Shown piece by piece: positions 52,074 to 60,137 of a stretch of 64,000 nt of DNA. The notes under the pieces are model-generated. The model was not told where the DNA came from. It searched no databases and was given only the letters and a program-made list of their open reading frames with translations. Each line of letters begins with the position of its first letter. Within the stretch, counting starts at the first letter, position 1. Made by a program: the position numbers and the translations under genes. The stretch is from Enterovibrio norvegicus DSM 15893 (lineage in GTDB: Bacteria > Pseudomonadota > Gammaproteobacteria > Enterobacterales > Vibrionaceae): the NCBI RefSeq assembly GCF_900115495.1, contig NZ_FOWR01000022.1:25631-89630 (forward strand). The letters are read 5' to 3'.

Positions 52074-52715
52074 TTAGAGGACGCGTTTCATTTCCACATA
52101 TTCGCCATTGGTTTTAAGTATCACCATGACAGTGTCGGCGTTTCGGTTACGGAAAAACCATCCATGGTTGCCAGTGAATGCAGCGAGCAGCTCACCTTGG
52201 TCATTGGGTACACCTCGACCTTTCTCGTAGCTGATAGAACGGCCATTTCCATCACCATGTGTGTCGTAATTTACAGGCCCACCCTTTGATTTCCAATCAA
52301 ACGTTGCAGTCTGTCCTTTTGCCATCACCAGTTTCACTTCCGCGCCCTGCCCAGGTTTGAGAGTAAGAAAGATAGTATCTTTCCACTCAGGGGCTTGTGC
52401 ATCAGATGTCTGAACGACGGATGCTGACTCAGCAGTGGATTCAGTCGCGGTGACGGGTTCGGTCGTTTCAACAATGACGACCGTTTGTTTAGCGGCATTG
52501 TCTGCGGCAGCTTCTTGTGCCAACTGGTTTTTTATTTCCCCCATCTCTGTTAGCCCCAACACTTTACCAGCGCCCGTAGGGTCAATCGCGTATTCAGCAG
52601 GCAAGATCACTGCTACGAGAATCACAATGGCCGAAACCAATGCGATAAGTGTGGAACGAACAAGCTGTTTGGTAGAAGGCAACTCTGCACGGGTAGGCAT
52701 GTCTGAGTTATACAT
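52074..52715 (-). CDS. Transmembrane anchor protein of the HupE module
   Basis: A 213-residue protein with one N-terminal membrane segment (LVRSTLIALVSAIVILVAVILPAEYA) and a periplasmic domain containing TLKPGQGAEVKLVMAKGQTATFDWKSKGGPVNYDTHGDGNGRSISYEKGRGVP...NHGWFFRNRNADTVMVILKTNGEYVEM. Family members are found beside HupE/UreJ-type transporters; function unknown. It follows hupE by 16 bp on the same strand, third gene of the unit, and ends with a hairpin. Confidence 0.7.
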   Translation of the reverse strand: MYNSDMPTRAELPSTKQLVRSTLIALVSAIVILVAVILPAEYAIDPTGAGKVLGLTEMGEIKNQLAQEAAADNAAKQTVVIVETTEPVTATESTAESASVVQTSDAQAPEWKDTIFLTLKPGQGAEVKLVMAKGQTATFDWKSKGGPVNYDTHGDGNGRSISYEKGRGVPNDQGELLAAFTGNHGWFFRNRNADTVMVILKTNGEYVEMKRVL

Positions 52716-52731
52716 AATTCAATCCTTTAGA

Positions 52732-53475
52732 TTATTGGGAAACAACATAGCCCGTTAACTGATAACCGATGAGCATGAAACCGAAGCTCATCATGACGAC
52801 ATTGGCGGTATACGCCTGGCGATAGAAATGTGTGTGTCGTCGCCAAAACCCCATCACAATCAGGATGACGCAAAGCGCCAGCATCTGACCGATTTCAACG
52901 CCAATATTGAACGCAAGGAGATTGGGCATTAACCCATCAGGGGAGATGTTGTAATCGATAATTTTCGAGGAAAGACCGAACCCATGACAGAAGCCAAATA
53001 ATAACGTTGCCAGTTTTGTATTGGGTTGAAAACCAAACCATCGCTGGAACGCACCCAAGTTATCCATGGCCTTGTAGACGACAGAAAGCCCGATAATGGC
53101 ATCAATGATGTAGCTGTTGATCCCTATATTGAAGTAAACACCCAGCAGCATGGTTGTGGAATGCCCTAGAGCAAACAAGCTGACATACAACGCAACATGG
53201 TTGAGTCGATAGAGAAAGAAAACAACACCAAACAGAAACAAGATATGGTCATACCCCGTTACCATGTGTTTTGCACCTAGGTAGATAAACGCAATGAGGT
53301 TTGTGCCTGTGATTTCCTGAATATACCCTTTGTCACCTTGCGCGACGGCATGTGCAAGCGCATCAGTGCTCATCACCATGAGTAAGACAAGAGAGAAAAA
53401 AAAGAGCACTTTTTTAACGTGGTTTCCCAACCCAATAGGTAGCAGGCTTTCTTCCCGTGAAGAAAGTAACATCAT
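52732..53475 (-). CDS. HupE/UreJ-family membrane protein
   Basis: A 247-residue protein with a signal-like N-terminus and about six helices. Conserved family sections: AYLGAKHMVTGYDHILFLFGVVFFLYRLNHVALYVSLFALGHSTTMLLGVYFNIGINSYIIDAIIGLSVVYKAMDNLGAFQRWFGFQPNTKLATLLFGFCHGFGLSS (HMxxGxDHxLF and HGxGL motifs with metal-type His/Asp). HupE/UreJ proteins are nickel or cobalt-type transporters; those near Zur boxes may import zinc. Start ATG 53475 follows CGGAGTTTTT. Gene order: His-rich protein, HupE, anchor. Confidence 0.85.
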   Translation of the reverse strand: MMLLSSREESLLPIGLGNHVKKVLFFFSLVLLMVMSTDALAHAVAQGDKGYIQEITGTNLIAFIYLGAKHMVTGYDHILFLFGVVFFLYRLNHVALYVSLFALGHSTTMLLGVYFNIGINSYIIDAIIGLSVVYKAMDNLGAFQRWFGFQPNTKLATLLFGFCHGFGLSSKIIDYNISPDGLMPNLLAFNIGVEIGQMLALCVILIVMGFWRRHTHFYRQAYTANVVMMSFGFMLIGYQLTGYVVSQ

Positions 53476-53533
53476 AAAAACTCCGTAATATTGATTGAAT
53501 GATGGTATCGCTACGTTTTCAGCGTAGCGGATA

Positions 53534-53884
53534 TTAAGCAAACAATGGCAACTTCGGAGGGCGCTCTATTTGGAAGGGGGTACGTATAGGTAACCCAATG
53601 ACAGAGATAACTAATTGGGCATCTAAAGACGCGCAAATCACAAAGACACGACTCCCATTGAAGTGGGCCTTGTCGTGCGAGTGATTGCTGGCATCGTGAT
53701 GAAATGGGTGTTCTGTCTCTTCCCCATGGTGATGAGAATAGACATGCCCATGGCCATGTTCTAACTCGATGGCTGAAACAGGGTTGTGGGACTGAAACTC
53801 GCCGATAGCAAAAGACGTCGTGCTTATCGAGACGACAAACAACATCACATAACAGATAGATTGTACGGCCAATCGAGAAAACAT
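53534..53884 (-). CDS. Histidine-rich exported protein (putative metal binder)
   Basis: A 116-residue protein with signal peptide MFSRLAVQSICYVMLFVVSISTTSFAIG. The mature part has HGHGHVYSHHHGEETEHPFHHDASNHSHDKAH, 14 histidines in about 32 residues, a likely zinc-binding segment. No family is recognised. It is the first gene of the HupE unit, 59 bp before the hupE start, suggesting a periplasmic metal buffer for that transporter. Confidence 0.7.
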   Translation of the reverse strand: MFSRLAVQSICYVMLFVVSISTTSFAIGEFQSHNPVSAIELEHGHGHVYSHHHGEETEHPFHHDASNHSHDKAHFNGSRVFVICASLDAQLVISVIGLPIRTPFQIERPPKLPLFA

Positions 53885-53956
53885 CGTTGTTATCGTCTTT
53901 TAAAATGCGGGGGAATGGAATGGTGGTTATTACGCAAACCACTCAACAGATACTTA

Positions 53957-53975
53957 TACCCAAACAACTCGAAGC
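53957..53975. mobile_element. Single TACCCAAAC terminal sequence (MITE remnant)
   Basis: TACCCAAACAACTCGAAGC after TA, the same end as the elements at 22530 and 37094. No matching inverse end was found within 300 bp, so this is a fragment or one-ended remnant. Confidence 0.5.
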
Positions 53976-54223
53976 CTACTAAAGTAACGGCAGAGGGAAC
54001 ACCGTGAGTAATGTAACTATGATCACAAAACATACAATTGAGTTCGACATACATACAAAAAAACGTGATGCGCACGGTTCGCCAGCGTATGCCACCTCAG
54101 CCCTTCGATGACCACTTTTCTTACCACTCCGCTCTAAGAGTGTCTTCCTCTGCTTTCTCTGTGTTCTCCTTGAGAAAGACCTCCGACCAACCCGCGCAGA
54201 CGATCTCCGTTATTGACAACCGC

Positions 54224-54265
54224 TAGCGCCTAAGTGTTATGTTATAACATAACACTTAGGCGCTA
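54224..54265. promoter_or_regulatory. Zur box inside a 42-bp perfect palindrome
   Basis: The 18-bp core GTTATGTTATAACATAAC (54236-54253) matches the gammaproteobacterial Zur operator and is identical to the one at 59140-59157. It sits in a perfect 42-bp palindrome, whose outer arms are TAGCGCCTAAGT. It lies just 5 bp before the ABC ATPase start, so Zur would block transcription or initiation. The same region could also control the divergent HupE unit 340 bp away (inference). Confidence 0.85.
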
Positions 54266-54270
54266 ATGCA

Positions 54271-55095
54271 ATGATGCAAATGGATGAAATGGAACAACCC
54301 ATAATGTCTGCCCGTGGGCTATGTGCCGATGGGGTTTCTGGCTGGCGAGCGGTAAATGATGTGACGTTCGACGTTTTCAGCGGCGAGTGCGTGGCCATTA
54401 TTGGCCCTAATGGCAGCGGTAAATCCAGCTTGCTTAAAGCGATGACGGGCGAGCACCAAACCGTGATGGGCACATTAACGATCGCGGGCGTCAGCGTGAA
54501 TGCACTGCCGAGGCAACAAATGGCAAAGACCGTAGCCGTTGTCGCGCAGCATGAGCATGTTGATCCTCGCTTGAGCGTCAGCGAATACGTTTGGCTAGGA
54601 CGCGTGCCTCATACCTTTTGTTGCGGTAAGCGTGAGCATGAGAGGGCTGTTCGGCAAGCGCTTGAAGATGTCAGCCTTTCGCATAAAGCCGACCAACCTT
54701 TTGGCTCCCTGTCAGGGGGAGAGCAGCAACGGGCAAGTATTGCGCGGGCATTCGCGCAAGAGCCCAAACTCTTGCTGTTGGATGAGCCCACAAACCACCT
54801 TGATCACCTTGCCCGCCTTGAGCTGCTGACCTTGGTGAAACAGCGAGGCATTGCCTCTATTGCCGTCTTACATGATTTACCTCTGGTGACGCCCTTTGCC
54901 GACAAAGTGTTGCTCATGTCGAAGCAAAAAATGGTGGCTTTCGCGTCGCCCGACATCGTTATGCAAAACACATTTATTACGCCCGTTTTTGGCTTGAACG
55001 TTATCCCAATCAATCACCCACACATTAATCGCACGATTCATCACTTTGAAGCGGCGCAAACGCATTTTCATTCACCCGCAGTAGGAACCCTCTAA
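54271..55095 (+). CDS. ABC transporter ATP-binding protein, FecE-type, putative zinc system
   Basis: A 274-residue ATPase with Walker A GPNGSGKSS (45-53), signature LSGGEQQRAS, Walker B LLLLDEPTNHLD and D-loop; FepC/FecE-like. The C-terminus is His-rich (NHPHINRTIHHFEAAQTHFHSP). Start uncertain: ATG 54271 or 54274 next to the Zur palindrome, or an ATG at 54304 (MSARGLC), which fits homologues better. First gene of ATPase-binding protein-permease operon, in the same order as the Zur-controlled Pseudomonas PA2912-2914 system. Its stop/start overlap with the next gene is 1 bp. Confidence 0.9.
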   Translation: MMQMDEMEQPIMSARGLCADGVSGWRAVNDVTFDVFSGECVAIIGPNGSGKSSLLKAMTGEHQTVMGTLTIAGVSVNALPRQQMAKTVAVVAQHEHVDPRLSVSEYVWLGRVPHTFCCGKREHERAVRQALEDVSLSHKADQPFGSLSGGEQQRASIARAFAQEPKLLLLDEPTNHLDHLARLELLTLVKQRGIASIAVLHDLPLVTPFADKVLLMSKQKMVAFASPDIVMQNTFITPVFGLNVIPINHPHINRTIHHFEAAQTHFHSPAVGTL

Positions 55096-56060
55096 TGAAG
55101 TTGTCTGTCATCTCGACGCTGTTCTTTTTTCTCTCACCTATCGCTGCAGTCAATGCAGCAAATACCAACTACCCGGTTACCGTCGATAACTGCAGCAGTC
55201 CACTGACCATTGAGAAGAAACCAGAGCGTGCTGTTTTTCACGATATCAACATGACCGAGATGGCGTTTGCGCTTGGGCTTCAGGAAAACATGGTCGGCGT
55301 AACGGGCATCTCTGGCTGGTACAAAATGTCACCCTCTTTTGAAAAGCGCTTAGGAAATATTCCTGAGCTCGCACCCAAATATCCTTCGTTGGAAACATTA
55401 CTCGCGGCCAATACTGATTTCTTTTTCGCGGGATGGAATTACGGCATGAAGGTCGGTGGGGATGTCACGCCCCAGACACTTGCACCCTACGGTGTCGACA
55501 CCTTGGTGCTGACTGAAAGCTGCATTCACACCGGCGATCAAAATGGCTCTGCCAGCATGGAATTGCTTTATGGCGACGTCATAAAGCTGGGGATCATTTT
55601 TGATAAGCAAGATGAAGCGCAAGCACTCGTCACCAAGTGGAAAGCCAAACTGAGTGCTTTGGCGAACAAACAGGCCAGTGCTGGTAAGCCTCCTCCGAAC
55701 GTCTTTTTGTTTGACTCGGGCGAAGACAAACCCTTCACGGCGGGGAAATACGCCATGCCTAACGCCATGATTGAGGTCGCAGGGGGGCGCAACATTACGG
55801 ATGACATGCCGACAAGCTGGGCGCGCACATCGTGGGAGAACGTGGCGCGTGCCAACCCTGATGTGATTATTCTTCTCGACTATCAAACGGCGAACGGCGC
55901 GGATTCCTTGAAGCGCTTTTTGGAAGAACATCCGCTCATGAAACACACGAATGCCGTGACTTCTGAGCGCTATGTAAAGCTGCGTTACGAAGAGCTGACG
56001 CCAGGGCCAGCCAACATCGAAGCCATTGAAAAGCTCTCAGATACCTTCTTCCCACAGTAA
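55095..56060 (+). CDS. ABC transporter substrate-binding protein, FepB-type, putative zinc chelate system
   Basis: A 321-residue exported protein (signal peptide to AVNAA). Type III periplasmic-binding fold: VTVDNCSSPLTIEKKPERAVFHDINMTEMAFALGLQENMVGVTGISG ... YPSLETLLAANTDFFFAG ... KYAMPNAMIEVAGGRNITDDMPTSWARTSWENVARANPDVIILLDYQ. Homologous to ferric-siderophore/haem-binding proteins, but its Zur box points to a zinc complex. Starts 1 bp inside the ATPase stop. Confidence 0.9.
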   Translation: MKLSVISTLFFFLSPIAAVNAANTNYPVTVDNCSSPLTIEKKPERAVFHDINMTEMAFALGLQENMVGVTGISGWYKMSPSFEKRLGNIPELAPKYPSLETLLAANTDFFFAGWNYGMKVGGDVTPQTLAPYGVDTLVLTESCIHTGDQNGSASMELLYGDVIKLGIIFDKQDEAQALVTKWKAKLSALANKQASAGKPPPNVFLFDSGEDKPFTAGKYAMPNAMIEVAGGRNITDDMPTSWARTSWENVARANPDVIILLDYQTANGADSLKRFLEEHPLMKHTNAVTSERYVKLRYEELTPGPANIEAIEKLSDTFFPQ

Positions 56061-56082
56061 GGTGAAGGCAGCGTAACGCCGA

Positions 56083-57090
56083 ATGAAAATCCAAAAATAC
56101 CGGATGGCATGGCTGGTTGGCATCGCCGCCATGCTGTTCGCGTTCTCCATGAGTTTACAGTTTGGCGCCGTGCCACTGACGTGGAATGATGTGCTTGTCG
56201 GGTTGCTCTCTTTCAATGATGAAGAAATCAGCATGGCAAGCCGCATATTCATTGATTTGAGGTTGCCAAGGGCGTTACTTGCTGTGATTGCAGGGGCGGG
56301 CTTGGCCATGGTTGGCGCATTGCTTCAAACCGCGACACGAAACGACCTCGCCGATCCCTTCTTATTTGGTTTGTCATCGGGTGCATCTGCGGGCGCAGTA
56401 TTGGTGATCACGCAAGTGGGGGATGCCCTTGGCGTGTGGTCATTGCCGATTGCAGCGTTCTGCGGCGGGATCATCTCTGCATCTGCAGTGCTTTTTCTGT
56501 TTTCGATGCAGAAAAAACGGGGCGACAACAACCTTGTTTTGTGCGGCTTGGCGATCTCGTTTTTGTTTGGTGCGGTCACCAGTTTTCTGATTTATTCCGG
56601 CGACCAGCGCGCAGCGAGTTCCATCTTGTTTTGGACAATGGGAGGCTTGGGGTTGGCCCGTTGGGATAACCTCTTTTTTGCCGCTGTTGGGGTACTGTGT
56701 TTGGTGGTATTGCTACTGAAACGGTATCGCGAACTCGACACTTTACTGGTGAGCGAACAAACCACCCATTCTCTCGGCATCAATGTGCATCGGCTACAAA
56801 GCGAAGTGTTTCTCTGCTGCGCTTTTTGCACCGCATCGATCGTTTCACTCACGGGCGTGATTGGGTTTATCGGGTTGATGGTGCCTCATCTCGTCCGCCC
56901 CTTTTCAGGCATGACACACAAGCTGGCACTTCCCTTAATTGCATTGTGGGGCGCGGTAATTTTGTTGCTGGGTGACGTTGTCAGTCGCACTGTGTTAGCG
57001 CCTCAAGAACTGCCCGTCGGCATTGTCACTGCTGCATTGGGCGGCGTGTTTGTTCTCTATCTGGTATGGCGAAAGCCGCTTGATCACTGA
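56083..57090 (+). CDS. ABC transporter permease, FecCD family, putative zinc chelate system
   Basis: A 335-residue permease with about ten helices; family motifs FIDLRLPRALLAVIAGAGLAMVGALLQTATRNDLADPFLFGLSSGASAGAVLVI and VIGFIGLMVPHLVRPF, as in BtuC/FecC. Third gene of the operon, 22 bp after the binding protein. No TonB receptor gene follows. Confidence 0.92.
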   Translation: MKIQKYRMAWLVGIAAMLFAFSMSLQFGAVPLTWNDVLVGLLSFNDEEISMASRIFIDLRLPRALLAVIAGAGLAMVGALLQTATRNDLADPFLFGLSSGASAGAVLVITQVGDALGVWSLPIAAFCGGIISASAVLFLFSMQKKRGDNNLVLCGLAISFLFGAVTSFLIYSGDQRAASSILFWTMGGLGLARWDNLFFAAVGVLCLVVLLLKRYRELDTLLVSEQTTHSLGINVHRLQSEVFLCCAFCTASIVSLTGVIGFIGLMVPHLVRPFSGMTHKLALPLIALWGAVILLLGDVVSRTVLAPQELPVGIVTAALGGVFVLYLVWRKPLDH

Positions 57091-57097
57091 TAATGAA

Positions 57098-57121
57098 AAA
57101 CAGCCCCAACGGGGGCTGTTT
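57098..57121. terminator. Terminator of the ABC operon
   Basis: AACAGCCCC (57099-57107) pairs with GGGGCTGTT (57112-57120), loop AACG; A-run before and T-run after, so it can serve both converging operons. Confidence 0.8.
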
Positions 57122-57128
57122 GCGTTAG

Positions 57129-57172
57129 GCATGGGCATGGGCTTGGGCTTGGGCTTGGGCTTGGGCTTGGGG
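57129..57172. repeat. 6-bp tandem repeat (GGGCAT/GGGCTT)
   Basis: Two GGGCAT units followed by five GGGCTT units and a final GGGG between the two converging operons. Confidence 0.85.
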
Positions 57173-57214
57173 CCATATGCTTAAGGCTTTCTGGCTCGAA
57201 CCCTACCTATTCCA

Positions 57215-57904
57215 TTAATCTGCAAAATCGAGCGTTAAAAGCAGTCGGCTTTGGTCGGGATCCTGCGCGGGGGAGCGGTGCACGAGACCTGCTTCTTCGT
57301 TTCCTTCCCAGCTTTCTCCTTTGAGTAAGGCGACGTCAAAACAGTTGAGCTGTCGGATGTCTTCTGCATGCGCATATAGGCCAGACTCGCTATCCGGTTT
57401 CCCGTTACTTCCTCTGCCCAACTTCGTTTGATCAACCAGGTTATGCGGTAGCCATTCTGTCGCGATGTTTTGATACGTGGTGACCAAGCGGCACGGGACT
57501 TTGTCGGTGTGAAAACGCGGGCACATGGCTTTATCAATCACGGTTAATCGTAAACCGACTCGCTTGAGATCGAACAAACAGCAAAACATGTTTACCAGTA
57601 GTTCGATGTCATTAATCAGTGTTTGATGCACCACAAGATCGAGCGATTCTTCTAGGCCTTCACGCACATTGTCTGGTGTGACGTTGAGTGACACGCCGTA
57701 GTGAGGCTTTTCACTGATCAAGGCGCTAACCGCATGTTGAAGCGCCTCTGGAAGATCGCGCTCCCAAATCGCAATGTTGGTGTCATCACGGTAGATATCA
57801 CCCAGCACGGTTGGATGTGGGCCTATCGCTTCTGTGCGTGTCAGTAGTGCCGTTGAATGATGTTCAGTGTCGCTCGTTTGAGTAGGGGAAATATCAGAAT
57901 ACAT
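57215..57904 (-). CDS. DUF1826 protein
   Basis: A 229-residue protein of the DUF1826 family. Conserved sections NIAIWERDLP, CPRFHTDKVPCRLVTTYQ (Cys-x3-His-x-Asp, possible metal site), TEWLPHNLVD and LLKGESW ... LVHRSPA. The gene follows the COG0523 GTPase on the same strand with only 4 bp between, the arrangement seen with zinc-starvation GTPases. Function unknown; may be a client of the GTPase. Confidence 0.87.
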   Translation of the reverse strand: MYSDISPTQTSDTEHHSTALLTRTEAIGPHPTVLGDIYRDDTNIAIWERDLPEALQHAVSALISEKPHYGVSLNVTPDNVREGLEESLDLVVHQTLINDIELLVNMFCCLFDLKRVGLRLTVIDKAMCPRFHTDKVPCRLVTTYQNIATEWLPHNLVDQTKLGRGSNGKPDSESGLYAHAEDIRQLNCFDVALLKGESWEGNEEAGLVHRSPAQDPDQSRLLLTLDFAD

Positions 57905-57908
57905 GTGG

Positions 57909-59114
57909 TCACTCCGCGGTAATAAATGGGTCGTTTACGCCTTGCCAGTAAGCGTGGCCTTTTGATAGTTCATCGTCGCTCAACAAGCACGCATCCAAAT
58001 CAGCCATCATTTGCGCCTGATCTAACCCTTGCCCAATGAAGACAAGCTCCTGTCGCTTATCGCCGAAAGGCTCTACCCATTGTTTTTGGATTGATTCGAG
58101 GTAATCGCTGTCTGTCGGCCAATCTTCTTTTGGAACGGCTTTCCAAAAGAGTCCTGCTGCACCGTATCTCGCCATGCCACCCGCTTGGCTCCATTGCCAT
58201 GCGAAATCGGGGTGAGACGCTAGCCAGAAATACCCTTTCGAACGCAGCAATTTCCCGTAGTTTTCGGTGCGATGAAGGAATTGATGGAATTTTTCAGGAT
58301 GGAAAGGACGGCGCGCCAAGTAGCTGAAGCTGCCAATGTTGTACTCTTCCGTCTCGGGTATGTGTTCGCCGCGCATTTCCTTTAACCAACCCGGTGCTTG
58401 TTGGGCACGATCGAAATCAAAGAGACGGGTGTTCAAGATCGTATCAGTGTCTACCTTGCCTTCAGCAATCGGGATGATTTTGGCTTCGGTGTTGAGGCTC
58501 TTGAGGATGGCGATTAAACGCTGCAGCTCGTCGGGCGAGGCCACATCTGTTTTGCTGATCAGAATGACATCGGCGAACTCCACTTGATCGACAAGAAGAT
58601 CGGCCACACTTCGCTCGTCCTCTTCGCCCAGCGATTCTGCCGTTTCGGTAAGATCTTTGGCTTCATCAAAATCCTTTAAAAAGTTGACGGCATCGACCAC
58701 GGTGACCATGGTGTCGAGCTCGGCAACATCAGACAGTGACACGCCGTTTTCATCCGCGAACGTGAAGGTTTCAGCAACGGGAAGAGGCTCTGAAATGCCG
58801 GTGGATTCAATCACGAGGTAATCAAACTTTCCGCTGTTGGCAAGCGCAGACACTTCAATCAGTAAGTCTTCACGCAGCGTACAACAGATGCAGCCGTTAC
58901 TCATTTCAACGAGCTTTTCTTGGCTGTGATTCAACGAGACTTGGTCTTTCACGATCGCCGCATCGATGTTGATTTCGCTCATGTCATTCACGATGACGGC
59001 GATTTTCTTTCCGTCTACGTTGTTGAGTAAATGGCTGAGAATGGTGGTTTTTCCGGCACCAAGAAAGCCAGACAGCACAGTGACTGGCAACTTATTTTGC
59101 ACACTTGACGACAT
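57909..59114 (-). CDS. COG0523/CobW GTPase, ZigA-like zinc metallochaperone
   Basis: A 401-residue G3E-family GTPase with Walker [10 protein letters not shown], metal motif CxCC ([15 protein letters not shown]), [18 protein letters not shown] (switch) and SKTD (G4); C-terminal CobW_C domain. Such proteins pass zinc to client enzymes under zinc limitation. Start ATG 59114 ([10 protein letters not shown]) with an identical Zur box 26 bp before it; a TTG extension to 59168 would cross that box. Followed by DUF1826. Confidence 0.93.
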   Translation of the reverse strand: MSSSVQNKLPVTVLSGFLGAGKTTILSHLLNNVDGKKIAVIVNDMSEINIDAAIVKDQVSLNHSQEKLVEMSNGCICCTLREDLLIEVSALANSGKFDYLVIESTGISEPLPVAETFTFADENGVSLSDVAELDTMVTVVDAVNFLKDFDEAKDLTETAESLGEEDERSVADLLVDQVEFADVILISKTDVASPDELQRLIAILKSLNTEAKIIPIAEGKVDTDTILNTRLFDFDRAQQAPGWLKEMRGEHIPETEEYNIGSFSYLARRPFHPEKFHQFLHRTENYGKLLRSKGYFWLASHPDFAWQWSQAGGMARYGAAGLFWKAVPKEDWPTDSDYLESIQKQWVEPFGDKRQELVFIGQGLDQAQMMADLDACLLSDDELSKGHAYWQGVNDPFITAE

Positions 59115-59139
59115 TGCTAGCGTCTCTTCATTATTTTTA

Positions 59140-59157
59140 GTTATGTTATAACATAAC
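59140..59157. promoter_or_regulatory. Zur box upstream of the ZigA-like gene
   Basis: GTTATGTTATAACATAAC, identical over 18 bp to the box at 54236-54253, 26 bp before the start codon at 59114. Confidence 0.85.
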
Positions 59158-59237
59158 ACAATGAACAAGACGGATCATCGCTACTCGCTGATCAAAACGC
59201 AACAAGGCACGATACGTATCAACGGTGAGCAACAGAA

Positions 59238-59272
59238 CGAAAAAAGCCATCTTTTCAGATGGCTTTTTTGCT
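59238..59272 (-). terminator. Terminator after the SDR gene
   Basis: AAAAAGCCATCT pairs with AGATGGCTTTTTT around TTTC, about 20 bp after the SDR stop at 59292; A-run gives the minus-strand U-tract. Confidence 0.85.
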
Positions 59273-59291
59273 TAACCGACTTCCAAAAACC

Positions 59292-60011
59292 TTACGGCTG
59301 TTGGCGCGTCGCCGTTAGTACGATTTCACGGACACACACATTCTGTGGTTGGCTGTATGCGTAAGTCACGGCATTGGCAATGTCATCTGCCGCGAGGATG
59401 CCGCCCATGTCTTCTTTCCAGCTTTCGTAGCCCGCTTTGATTTCGTCACTGGTGGTGTGAGAAAGCAATTCCGTTTCTACTGCGCCAGGGGCAATGGTGA
59501 TCACGCGAACGTTTGCTGCTGCCACTTCTTCACGGACGTTTTCAGAAATCGCATGTACCGCGAATTTTGTGCCGCAGTACGCCGCATGGTTAGGGAAGGT
59601 TTTACGGCCTGCGACTGAACTGATGTTGATGATGGTGCCGCTGTTGCGCGCAATCATTGGCGCTAGCACCGCTTGCATGCCGTTCATCAAACCCACCACG
59701 TTCACGTTAAACATGGTCTGCCATTCCGCCGCGTCTTGCGTTGCCATGTCGCCCAACAACATCACACCGGCATTATTAACCAGCAAATCCGCTTCGCCGT
59801 ACATGGCTTCTGCTGCTGCGATTGCGTCATCAAAAGAGGCTTTATCAGTGACATCCACGTGTTTGCATAAGGTGTTTGGTAGGTTTAGGGCTTCTAAGCG
59901 ATCAACACGGCGCGCAAGCAGTAACAGTGGATGGCCTTGCGCTGAGAATTGTTTTGCGATGGCTTCACCAATGCCTGAACTTGCACCTGTGATAACAACT
60001 AACTTTTTCAT
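59292..60011 (-). CDS. Short-chain dehydrogenase/reductase
   Basis: A 239-residue classical SDR: NAD(P) motif TGASSGIG near the N-terminus, NNAG (LLVNNAGVMLLGD), active-site S (INISSVAGRKTF), Y and K (YCGTKFAVH). Most like YdfG/serine or 3-hydroxy acid dehydrogenases; substrate unknown. Divergent from a LysR gene 126 bp away. Confidence 0.93.
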   Translation of the reverse strand: MKKLVVITGASSGIGEAIAKQFSAQGHPLLLLARRVDRLEALNLPNTLCKHVDVTDKASFDDAIAAAEAMYGEADLLVNNAGVMLLGDMATQDAAEWQTMFNVNVVGLMNGMQAVLAPMIARNSGTIINISSVAGRKTFPNHAAYCGTKFAVHAISENVREEVAAANVRVITIAPGAVETELLSHTTSDEIKAGYESWKEDMGGILAADDIANAVTYAYSQPQNVCVREIVLTATRQQP

Positions 60012-60137
60012 GTTCTACCTCGATCGGATTGTTTGTTTTTGTTATTGCGTTTTTATTGGGTGTTTCTTATTGAGGCTGCATTCTAAATAAGTCATGATTG
60101 TTGATATATATGTCACAATAAAACTCAGTGTTGTGTA

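Noticed and set aside
51993..52289. Small plus-strand reading frame after the TIR gene
   Set aside because: It runs across a terminator and lies antisense over the anchor gene; no family match.
53885..54223. Zur-like site before the HupE unit
   Set aside because: GTAATGTAACTATGATCAC near 54012 is too far from the consensus to be called.
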